Source of the DNA: DASVBJ01 sp036375895
GTDB lineage: Bacteria > Actinomycetota > Actinomycetes > JACCUZ01
Length of the DNA stretch: 11,474 nucleotides
Assembly: GCA_036375895.1 (NCBI GenBank)
Contig: DASVBJ010000349.1
Span: forward strand, 1-11,474
Direction: 5' to 3'
The notes under the pieces were generated by a model. That model searched no databases, had not been told where the DNA came from, and saw only the letters and a list, made by a program, of their open reading frames with translations. The position numbers and the translations under genes were made by a program. Shown piece after piece: positions 1 through 6,357 of this stretch; positions within the stretch are counted from its first letter, which is position 1, and every line of letters begins with the position of its first letter.

Positions 1-86
1 CGGTGCTCGGGCCCGAGGATGCTCTGCAGTCCCGCGGGAGCGCACGGCGGCGCGTCGGTGGGGATCTCGTCGGGCGTCGCGGTCAC
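1..86 (-). CDS. Unrecognised protein, N-terminal 28 codons only (runs off left edge)
   Basis: Reading leftwards from a GTG at 86-84 gives an open frame beginning VTATPDEIPTDAPP and continuing to GLQSILGPEH at the window edge, with G or C at nearly every third position, as in real genes of this genome. The proline- and acid-rich opening looks like a disordered N-terminus; no domain can be named from so few residues. No Shine-Dalgarno sequence precedes the GTG, but TACCCT (99-94), a TANNNT -10-like hexamer, lies 7 bases upstream, the spacing of a leaderless transcript; no convincing -35 goes with it. The gene lies on the same strand as the xanthine dehydrogenase operon, 143 bases beyond its stop and past a strong hairpin, so it is probably a separate unit. 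A permease, regulator or cofactor-insertion factor would fit the context, but that is a guess. Confidence 0.4.
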   Translation of the reverse strand, partial: MTATPDEIPTDAPPCAPAGLQSILGPEH

Positions 87-166
87 GGGGGCCAGGGTAC
101 GCCGGTCAGCACCGTGAGCCGCTATGGCTGCTGACGGCCACCCGACGGATAGGCCCCTCCACCCCG

Positions 167-221
167 GGCAGCGATCATGCACGTTCCGTCGCGGAGCGAC
201 GGAACGTGCATGATCGCTGCC
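167..221. repeat. Perfect 26-bp inverted repeat, 3-base loop; possible terminator
   Basis: Left arm 167-192 and right arm 196-221 are exact reverse complements (26 of 26 pairs) around the loop GGA. The arm core reads GATCATGCACGTTCC, clearly less GC-rich than the surrounding DNA. The hairpin begins 8 bases after the stop of the molybdopterin subunit gene, where an operon terminator would be expected. It lacks a T-tract on either side, so it is not a textbook rho-independent terminator; actinobacterial terminators often lack one. It could also be a copy of a dispersed intergenic palindrome. Confidence 0.75.
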
Positions 222-229
222 TTAGGTGT

Positions 230-2389
230 TCAGGGGAGGGCGATGTCCTGGGGGCGCACCGGGATGCGGGGCAGCGCGAGACCCGTGGCGTCGCGGATCG
301 CGGCGGCCACCGCCGCTGAGGACGAGATGGTGGGAGGCTCGCCGACCCCCTTCGCGCCGAACGGCGCACCCGGCTCCGGCTCCTCGACCAGCGCGGCGAT
401 CTGCACGTCCGGCATGTCCAGGGCGGTCGGGATGAGGTAGTCGGTGAAGGACGCGTTGCGCACCACCCCGCGCTCGACGACGATCTCCTCCATCACCGCG
501 AGCCCCACGCCCTGCGCGATGCCACCCTCGATCTGCCCGGTGACCTGCAGCGGGTTGAGCACCCGGCCGACGTCCTGCGAGGTGGCGATCTCCACGACCC
601 GGACGAGGCCGAGGTCGAGGTCGACGTCGACGACGGCGCGGTGCGCCGCGAACACGTAGGACACGTGCGCGTCCCCCTGCCCGTCGGCGTCCAGCGGCGA
701 GGTCGGGGGGTGGTGGTGCTCGAAGGTCTCCTCGATCGGCTCCGGCTCGCCGGCGTCCCGGCGGGCGCGTACGGCGAGGGCGGCCCCCTCGACCGCCCCG
801 CCCGACATCCAGGTCTGCCGGCTGGCGGAGGTGGACCCGGCCGACCCGATGCCGGCAGTCCCGGCCGGTGCGACGACCACCTCGTCGACTCCGAGCACCT
901 CGCGCACGATCTGCTGCGCCAGCGTGACGAACCCCTGACCGACCTCGGCCGCCGCACACGTCACCGTGGCCACGCCGCCCTCCAGCCGGACGCGCGCGGT
1001 CGAGTAGTCGTCGAACCCCGCGGAGTACATGAGGTTCTTGAAGCCGACGGCGAAGCCGACCCCGCGTCGGACGCGCGACGGCTCCGCCGTGCGGCCCGAC
1101 CCACCCGGGCGGGACAGGACGTCCGGCGCCGGATCCTCGGCGGGCAGTGGCGCCGCCGCGCACGTGCGGATCAGCTCCGCCACCGGCGCGGCACCGGACA
1201 CGACCTGGCCGGTGATCATCCGGTCGCCCGTGCCCATCGCGTTGCGCAGCCGCAGCTCGACCGGGTCGATGCCGAGCGCCGCCGCCAGCCGGTCCATCTG
1301 CGACTCGTGGGCGAAGCAGACCTGCACCGCGCCGAAGCCGCGCATCGCGCCGCAGGACGGGTTGTTGGTGCGCACCGCCCAGCCCTCGACGAGCGCGTTC
1401 GGCACGTCGTACGGACCGGCGGCGAAGCAGCACGCGTTGGTGAGCACCGGTCCGCTCGTCGACGCGTAGGCGCCGCCGTCGAGCACGATCCGCGCCTCGA
1501 CCTTCACCAGCCGCCCGTCCCGGGTCGCGTGGTGCCGGTAGCTCATCCGCGCGGGGTGCCGGTGCACGTGGCCCAGGAACGACTCCTCGCGGGAGAACAC
1601 CATCTTCACCGGCCGGCCGAGGTGCAGCGCGAGCAGGCACAGGTGCACCTGCATGCTGACGTCCTCGCGCGCACCGAACGCGCCGCCCACCCCGGCCAGC
1701 GTCATCCGCACCTTCTCCGGGGGCAGCCCGAGGCAGGCGGCGACCTGGTCGCGGTCGACGTGCAGCCACTGCGTCGACATGTGCAGGTCGACGCCACCGT
1801 CGCCGTCGGGGATCGCGAGACCCGACTCCGGACCCATGAAGGCCTGGTCCTGCATGCCGACCTCGTAGGTGCCCTCCACCACGACGTCGCCCTCGACCGA
1901 CGGGTCACCGTGGCGGATGACAAGGTGGCTGAACACGTTGCCGTCCGGGTGGATCGGCGACGCCTCGATCGCCGCCTCCGGGTCGACGAGCGGCTCGAGC
2001 ACCTCGTAGTCGACGACGACGGCGGCCGCGGCCCGCCGGGCCGTGTCCGGATGGTCGGCGGCCACGGCCGCGACCGGCTCGCCGACGTAGCGCACGACGT
2101 CGGCCGCCAGCACCGGCTGGTCGGCGTGCTCGAGGCCGTAGGCGTTGAGGCCGGGGACGTCGTCTGCGGTCAGCACGGCGTGCACGCCCGGGATCGCCAG
2201 CGCCGGTCCCACGTCGATCGACCGGACGCGGGCGTGCGGGTGGGGAGAGCGCACGACCTGGCCCCACACCATGCCGTCGGCGAACAGGTCGGAGGAGAAC
2301 GCGAACCGTCCCTGCACCTTGGGCACGCCGTCGGGGCGGGCGGCGCTGTGCCCGAGCCCGCCCCGGACCCGCTCTCCGGTGAGGGTCAC
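230..2389 (-). CDS. pucD: Xanthine dehydrogenase, molybdopterin-binding subunit (PucD-type)
   Basis: Catalytic large subunit that hydroxylates hypoxanthine and xanthine to urate at the molybdenum cofactor; cytoplasmic, working with the two genes upstream. The product is 719 residues, close to the roughly 745 of B. subtilis PucD. Visible motifs: the N-terminal PKVQGRFAFSSDL and RSPHPHARV; GVGGAFGARED (234-243), whose Glu242 matches purine-binding Glu802 of bovine xanthine oxidase; AMRGFG with Arg350 matching bovine Arg880; EVGQG (482-486); and GAKGVGEPP (678-686) with catalytic Glu684 matching bovine Glu1261. Conservation of these three residues supports a purine substrate rather than CO or an aldehyde. 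The GTG start at 2389 overlaps the preceding stop as GTGA, implying translational coupling; the frame stays open further upstream, but that stretch is the out-of-frame shadow of the 2Fe-2S gene. It ends just before the 167-221 hairpin. Other naming schemes call it xdhA or xdhB. Confidence 0.93.
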   Translation of the reverse strand: MTLTGERVRGGLGHSAARPDGVPKVQGRFAFSSDLFADGMVWGQVVRSPHPHARVRSIDVGPALAIPGVHAVLTADDVPGLNAYGLEHADQPVLAADVVRYVGEPVAAVAADHPDTARRAAAAVVVDYEVLEPLVDPEAAIEASPIHPDGNVFSHLVIRHGDPSVEGDVVVEGTYEVGMQDQAFMGPESGLAIPDGDGGVDLHMSTQWLHVDRDQVAACLGLPPEKVRMTLAGVGGAFGAREDVSMQVHLCLLALHLGRPVKMVFSREESFLGHVHRHPARMSYRHHATRDGRLVKVEARIVLDGGAYASTSGPVLTNACCFAAGPYDVPNALVEGWAVRTNNPSCGAMRGFGAVQVCFAHESQMDRLAAALGIDPVELRLRNAMGTGDRMITGQVVSGAAPVAELIRTCAAAPLPAEDPAPDVLSRPGGSGRTAEPSRVRRGVGFAVGFKNLMYSAGFDDYSTARVRLEGGVATVTCAAAEVGQGFVTLAQQIVREVLGVDEVVVAPAGTAGIGSAGSTSASRQTWMSGGAVEGAALAVRARRDAGEPEPIEETFEHHHPPTSPLDADGQGDAHVSYVFAAHRAVVDVDLDLGLVRVVEIATSQDVGRVLNPLQVTGQIEGGIAQGVGLAVMEEIVVERGVVRNASFTDYLIPTALDMPDVQIAALVEEPEPGAPFGAKGVGEPPTISSSAAVAAAIRDATGLALPRIPVRPQDIALP

Positions 2390-2898
2390 GGTGCCGGCTC
2401 GCTCGGTGAGCCGCCGGCGGCGGCCCGGCCGGCGACGGCCGCCCGGGCGGCGGCGAGGATCCTGCCGTAGCCGGTGCAGCGGCACAGGTTGCCCGAGATC
2501 GCCTCGCGCAGCTCGAGGTCGCTCGGCGCCGGCTGACGGTCGAGCAGGTCGTGCACGGCGAGCACCAGACCCGGCGTACAGAACCCGCACTGCACCGCGC
2601 CCTCGTCCACGAACGCGCGTTGCACGTCGGTCAGGCCACCCCCGTCACCAGCCAGCCCCTCGACCGTGACGACGTCACCGCCCTCGGCCGCGGCGGCGAG
2701 CACCATGCAGGAGCACACGAGCGCGCCGTCGAGCAGCACCGAGCACGAGCCGCACTCCCCCTGCTCGCAGGCGTTCTTGGCACCCGGCAGGCCCAGCCGC
2801 TCGCGCAGCACGTAGAGCAGGCTCTCGCCCAGCCAGGCTCCCTCGACCACGCGGTCGACACCGTTGACGCGGAGCCGGAACGTCACCGTCTCGCTCAT
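2386..2898 (-). CDS. pucE: Xanthine dehydrogenase, 2Fe-2S subunit (PucE-type)
   Basis: Electron-transfer subunit of 170 residues (B. subtilis PucE is about 173) that carries electrons from the molybdenum centre to FAD. It has the two-domain layout of the family: a plant-type ferredoxin domain with CEQGECGSC (Cys44, Cys49, Cys52) plus Cys62 or Cys64 in VCSC, and a helical domain with CGFC (Cys104, Cys107) and CRC (Cys139, Cys141) in NLCRCTGYG. All eight expected iron ligands are present. The ATG at 2898 begins MSETVTFRLRVNG, the usual start of the fold, and overlaps the FAD-subunit stop as ATGA; upstream in-frame codons translate the FAD gene out of frame. The stop overlaps the GTG of the large subunit by four bases. 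The short tail after residue 155 is Ala/Gly/Pro-rich and probably disordered. Confidence 0.94.
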   Translation of the reverse strand: MSETVTFRLRVNGVDRVVEGAWLGESLLYVLRERLGLPGAKNACEQGECGSCSVLLDGALVCSCMVLAAAAEGGDVVTVEGLAGDGGGLTDVQRAFVDEGAVQCGFCTPGLVLAVHDLLDRQPAPSDLELREAISGNLCRCTGYGRILAAARAAVAGRAAAGGSPSEPAP

Positions 2899-3770
2899 GC
2901 TGTCGCCCCGATCCCGTGGTCGGGCGAGAACGCCCGGGCGAGGGCCCGCCCGGCGCACACGGCCGCGGCGTGCCGGCGGTAGGCCGCCGTCGAGCGGTGG
3001 TCGTCGATCGGCGAGGTGGCCTCGGCGCACAGCTGCCCGAACCGGCGGGGTACGTCGGGCGCGGTCACCGTGGTCGTCGCCCAGTCCACGTGTGCCGCGG
3101 CATAGGCCTCGGCCTCCCTCGCCCGCACCGGGGTCGGCGCCACCGAGCCCAGACCGGCACGGACCGTGCGGCCGTCGAGGTCGGCGAGGACGGCGACCAT
3201 CACGACGCTGATGACCATCGCGTTGCGGGTGCCGACCTTGAGGAACTCCTGCGGCCCGCGCAGCACCGGCACCCGTACCCCCGTGACGAGCTCACCGGGC
3301 CGCAGGGCCGTGCGTTTGACGCCGGTGAGGAAGTCGAGCAGCGCGACGGCCCGCGTCCCGTCCGCGTCGGCCAGCTCGACGGTGGCGTCGAGCGCCGCAA
3401 GCACCGGAAGGGTGTCACCGGCAGGCGAGGCGGTGCCGAGGTTGCCGCCGAGCGTGGCGGCGTTGCGGATCTGCGGTGAGCCGACGGTCCGCGCGGCCTG
3501 CGCGAGGGCGGGCACGAGCCCGGCCAGCTCGCCGCGCTCCATCTCCGCGTAGGTCAGCCCGGCGCCGAGCACGAGCTCCCCGCCGTCGCGCCGCCAGCCG
3601 CGCAGCTCCGGGACGTGGGTCAGCGACACCACCGTCGAGGGCCGCCGCCGTCCGGCGTTGATCTCGACCATCAGGTCGGTGCCCCCGGCGATGACCAGCG
3701 CGTCCGGGTCGTCGCGCAAGGCCGCGACGGCCGCGTCGAGCGACCGGGGAAGCACGACCGGCCCCGTCAT
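2895..3770 (-). CDS. pucC: Xanthine dehydrogenase, FAD-binding subunit (PucC-type)
   Basis: Medium subunit of 291 residues (B. subtilis PucC is about 277) that holds FAD and passes electrons to the final acceptor. The FAD-binding domain shows AGGTDL (28-33) and the long signature RNAATLGGNLGTASPAGDT (102-120); the C-terminal CO-dehydrogenase-flavoprotein domain ends with the typical PIDDHRSTAAYRR (254-266). The start is well fixed: the ATG at 3770 is preceded in frame, four codons upstream, by a TGA at 3782-3780. No clear ribosome-binding site is visible. It is the first gene of the three-subunit block; its stop overlaps the 2Fe-2S start as ATGA. Only 50 bases separate it from the hydrolase gene upstream, so readthrough from the deaminase promoter is plausible. 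I cannot tell NAD+ from oxygen as acceptor by sequence alone. Confidence 0.93.
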   Translation of the reverse strand: MTGPVVLPRSLDAAVAALRDDPDALVIAGGTDLMVEINAGRRRPSTVVSLTHVPELRGWRRDGGELVLGAGLTYAEMERGELAGLVPALAQAARTVGSPQIRNAATLGGNLGTASPAGDTLPVLAALDATVELADADGTRAVALLDFLTGVKRTALRPGELVTGVRVPVLRGPQEFLKVGTRNAMVISVVMVAVLADLDGRTVRAGLGSVAPTPVRAREAEAYAAAHVDWATTTVTAPDVPRRFGQLCAEATSPIDDHRSTAAYRRHAAAVCAGRALARAFSPDHGIGATA

Positions 3771-3820
3771 GCCGGACAGTCAAGCGCCTTCCGCCGGCCG
3801 TGTCACCGACTCGCGCCGAC

Positions 3821-4900
3821 TCACTCCTGCGCGGCGAGCAGCCGGCCGGTGAACCACCACGCGACCGCCAGGTCCCTGACGACTCCGAGGCCGTGGCCCC
3901 GGCCCGGGTCGACGTGCCGGAACGACGTGACCGTGAAGGTGGCGGCGTCCGGCATCCCCGCGCGCAGCCGGGCCAGCTCGGCGTACGGCACCGCCGGGTC
4001 GTCCTTCGAGTGCATCGCGAGCACGGGCGCGGTCAGGCGCGCGGCCTCCGCAGCCGGCGAGAACCGGTCGAGCAGCCGGCGGGCCGACGGGTCGAGGCGG
4101 GCGGCGAGGGCGTACGTCCGGTCCGGGTCGGTGTTGGTGACGAGGTCGTACGCCGCCCGGGCACCGGCCGGCAGCGTCGACGGCGAGACCGTCGCGGCGA
4201 AGGCCGAGTCGAGGGCGCCCTGCTGCGTCGACGGGGTGAGCGTCCGCGCGACGCGCTGCAGGATGTCGGGCGCCTGCGGCGGCACGGTCCAGCGGTACCG
4301 CCGCTCGCCGACCACCGACCAGCCGGTGCTGGCCGCCTGGATCATGCCGACCAGGTCGAAGTAGGACCCGAACGTGGCCACCTCCAGCACGTGTGCCCGG
4401 GCCCGGGGGTCCGCGGCGGCGACCATCGCGAAAGAGCCGCCGAACGAGAACCCGAGCACCAGCACGCGACCCCGCACGTCGTCGCGGGCGACCAGCCCCT
4501 CGACCGCAGCCACGAGCCGGTCGATGTCGGCGGGGTCGAACGCGTCGTCGTACAGCGACAGCTCCGGCACGAAGACGACCCGGCCGGCGCGGGCCAGCGC
4601 CCGGGCCAGTCGCACCACCCGGGGGTCCGCGCGTCCGCGCGGGGCCGCCCCGGGCACCAGCAGGATCGCCGGAGCCCGGCCTTCCGGCCGGTAGAGGTCG
4701 CCGGTCACGCCGGTCAGCTGCACCGGCGCGACGGTGATCTCGTGAGCGAGGGGTCGCGGCACGTCGCGGTCGAGGCTCTCCGCGAGCACCCCTGCCGCCT
4801 TGACCCGGGCCTGCACCGCTGGCAGGAGACCGAGCCCGACGAGCAGCGCGAGCAGCACGGCGAGCACGGCGAGCACCCGGCCGCGCCGGCTCAGTCCCAC
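3821..4900 (-). CDS. Membrane-anchored alpha/beta hydrolase, substrate unknown
   Basis: The product is 359 residues from the GTG at 4900. The N-terminus is VGLSRRGR followed by a hydrophobic segment at about 9-30 (AVLAVLLALLVGLGLLP), which looks like a signal anchor with positive residues on the inner side, so the catalytic domain would lie outside the membrane. The rest is an alpha/beta hydrolase: nucleophile elbow GFSFGG with Ser152, acid residue in HSKDDPAVPY (Asp300 or Asp301), and His329 (FRHVDPG) or His336 as the triad base. The layout resembles dienelactone-hydrolase-type esterases, but the substrate cannot be named. The start overlaps the deaminase stop by 10 bases, so the two are coupled; a start at the GTG at 4876 would shorten the anchor. 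No good ribosome-binding site is seen. Its presence inside a purine operon is unusual. Confidence 0.85.
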   Translation of the reverse strand: MGLSRRGRVLAVLAVLLALLVGLGLLPAVQARVKAAGVLAESLDRDVPRPLAHEITVAPVQLTGVTGDLYRPEGRAPAILLVPGAAPRGRADPRVVRLARALARAGRVVFVPELSLYDDAFDPADIDRLVAAVEGLVARDDVRGRVLVLGFSFGGSFAMVAAADPRARAHVLEVATFGSYFDLVGMIQAASTGWSVVGERRYRWTVPPQAPDILQRVARTLTPSTQQGALDSAFAATVSPSTLPAGARAAYDLVTNTDPDRTYALAARLDPSARRLLDRFSPAAEAARLTAPVLAMHSKDDPAVPYAELARLRAGMPDAATFTVTSFRHVDPGRGHGLGVVRDLAVAWWFTGRLLAAQE

Positions 4901-6186
4901 AGCCGACGCGCCCGTACGGCGAGGTCGTGCCGGGCAGCCCGCAGGTCGACCCCGACCACCTCGCCGTCGGTCACCACCGGGTCCCCGCCGACGAGGAGGT
5001 GCCGGACCGTCCGGTCCGGGCCGAGCACGAGCGCGGCCAGCGGGTCGGCGATGTCGGCAAGGTCGTCGCCGGGCCAGACCGCGAGGTCGGCCCGGGCGCC
5101 GACCTCGAGGCGGCCGATGTCGTCGCGCCCCAAGCAGCCGGCTCCCCCGAGCGTCGCGAGCCGGACCGCGTCCGCCGGCATGAATGCGTCCGCCCGGCCG
5201 GCGCGCAGCCTGGCGGCGTACATCGCCTGGCGCAGCTCGGGGAACAGGCGGCCCACCTCGTTGGAGGCGACACCGTCGACCCCCAGCCCGACCGGCGCCC
5301 CACTCGACTCGAGGTCCGTGACGCGGCACGTGCCCGCGGCGAGCCGGGCGTTGGAGGACGGGCAGTGGGCGACCCCGGCGCCGGCGGCTCCGAGCCGCGC
5401 CACCTCCGCGTCGTCGAGGTGCACTCCGTGGGCGAACCAGACGTCCCCGGCGAGCCAGCCCCACTCCTCGACGAGGTCGAGCGGTCTCCGGCCGAAACGC
5501 TCGGCACAGAAGGCGGTCTCCTCGACCGTCTCGGCCAGGTGGGTGTGCAGCCGCAGCCCGTGACGGCGGGCTAGCGTCGCCGACTCGCGCATCAGGTCCG
5601 GCGTCACGGAGAAGGGGCTGCATGGGGCCACGACGACGCTGACCCGCTCGCCGTCATGATGCTCGGCGACAAGTCGCTCGGTGGACGCGAGGACCGCGTC
5701 CACGGTCTCGACCACGTGGTCCGGTGGGAGCCCACCCTGCGAGGCGCCGAGGTCCATCGAGCCGCGCGAGAGGTGCAGCCGCAGGCCCAGCCGGGCGGCG
5801 GCGAGCACCGTGACGTCGAAGACGGAGTCGTCGCCCCGCGGCACGAGGTAGTGGTGGTCGGAGGCCGTCGTGCACCCCGACAGGGCGAGCTCAGCGAGTC
5901 CCACGACGGCTGCCGCCCCCACGTCCTCGGCCCCGATGCGCCCCCAGACCGGGTAGAGCTCGGTCAGCCACGGGAACAGCCCGCAGCCGACGGCCCGGCC
6001 GCGTGTCAGCCACTGGTAGAGGTGGTGGTGGGTGTTGACCAGCCCGGCGGTGACGATGTCACCGTCGGCGTGCAGCACGCGGTCGCCTGGGAGCGCGGGA
6101 ACCTCGCCGACGGCGATGATCCGGCCGCCGTCCACCGCGACGTCTCCCGGCCACCTCGCGCCGCGCACCACCAGCCGCCCGGTCAC
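4891..6186 (-). CDS. Amidohydrolase, probable 8-oxoguanine (or guanine-type) deaminase
   Basis: Metal-dependent deaminase of the AtzA/TrzN/guanine-deaminase branch of the amidohydrolase superfamily, 431 residues. Numbering from the GTG at 6186: the metal motif in NTHHHLYQ (His53, His55), HTHLAE (His216, Glu219), FAHGVHL (His253), HCPSSNARLAAG and DGVASNE (Asp304). These motifs, especially HHHLYQWLTR and VDGVASNE, match what I recall of the 8-oxoguanine deaminases, which turn 8-oxoguanine into urate and ammonia; membership of the superfamily is certain, the exact substrate is inference. Urate as product would suit the neighbouring pathway. A TTG at 6198 is an alternative start (four extra residues, MAAG); a TGA at 6228-6226 excludes anything longer. 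It heads the probable five-gene minus-strand operon, diverges from the allantoicase fusion gene across about 170 bases, and overlaps the hydrolase gene by 10 bases. Confidence 0.88.
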   Translation of the reverse strand: MTGRLVVRGARWPGDVAVDGGRIIAVGEVPALPGDRVLHADGDIVTAGLVNTHHHLYQWLTRGRAVGCGLFPWLTELYPVWGRIGAEDVGAAAVVGLAELALSGCTTASDHHYLVPRGDDSVFDVTVLAAARLGLRLHLSRGSMDLGASQGGLPPDHVVETVDAVLASTERLVAEHHDGERVSVVVAPCSPFSVTPDLMRESATLARRHGLRLHTHLAETVEETAFCAERFGRRPLDLVEEWGWLAGDVWFAHGVHLDDAEVARLGAAGAGVAHCPSSNARLAAGTCRVTDLESSGAPVGLGVDGVASNEVGRLFPELRQAMYAARLRAGRADAFMPADAVRLATLGGAGCLGRDDIGRLEVGARADLAVWPGDDLADIADPLAALVLGPDRTVRHLLVGGDPVVTDGEVVGVDLRAARHDLAVRARRLWD

Positions 6187-6346
6187 GCCAGCAGCCAACC
6201 GGCCCCGAACCGGCCTGTCCAGCGATCACGGCGTACCCGCCGCCAGCCCACACGACGAGAGCGCCCGTGACACCACCCGATCGGGGGGCGGCTCCCCTAG
6301 CATCGACCGGTAGGAGGCCGGGGAGTCCGGGACGCGGTCCGGTTAC

Positions 6347-6353
6347 GAGGGAG
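6347..6353 (+). promoter_or_regulatory. Ribosome-binding site of the allantoicase-OHCU decarboxylase gene
   Basis: GAGGGAG lies 4 bases before the ATG at 6358 and supports that start. The divergent region 6187-6357 must hold promoters for both the deaminase operon and this gene. A TAGCAT hexamer at 6298-6303 could be a -10, but no -35 sits at a normal distance, so I make no promoter call there. Confidence 0.6.
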
Positions 6354-6357
6354 AGCC

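Noticed and set aside
641..2470. Long open frame on the plus strand opposite the molybdopterin subunit gene
   Set aside because: It is Arg/Val/His-rich with no recognisable domain, and it is exactly antisense to a gene whose catalytic motifs are intact; long antisense frames are expected at this GC content.
2390..2590. N-terminal extension of the molybdopterin subunit from an upstream ATG
   Set aside because: The extra residues are the 2Fe-2S gene read out of frame (Arg/Pro-rich); the family N-terminus fits the GTG at 2389.
3800..5563. Long open frame on the plus strand opposite the hydrolase and deaminase genes
   Set aside because: Low-complexity Arg/Pro/Ser-rich translation crossing two well-supported opposite genes; a composition artefact.
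4901..5623. N-terminal extension of the alpha/beta hydrolase from a far upstream ATG
   Set aside because: The added 240 residues are the deaminase gene read out of frame; the signal anchor begins naturally at the GTG at 4900.
6268..6303. Possible promoter TGACAC ... TAGCAT before the allantoicase fusion
   Set aside because: The spacer would be 24 bases, too long for a sigma-70-type promoter; left uncalled.
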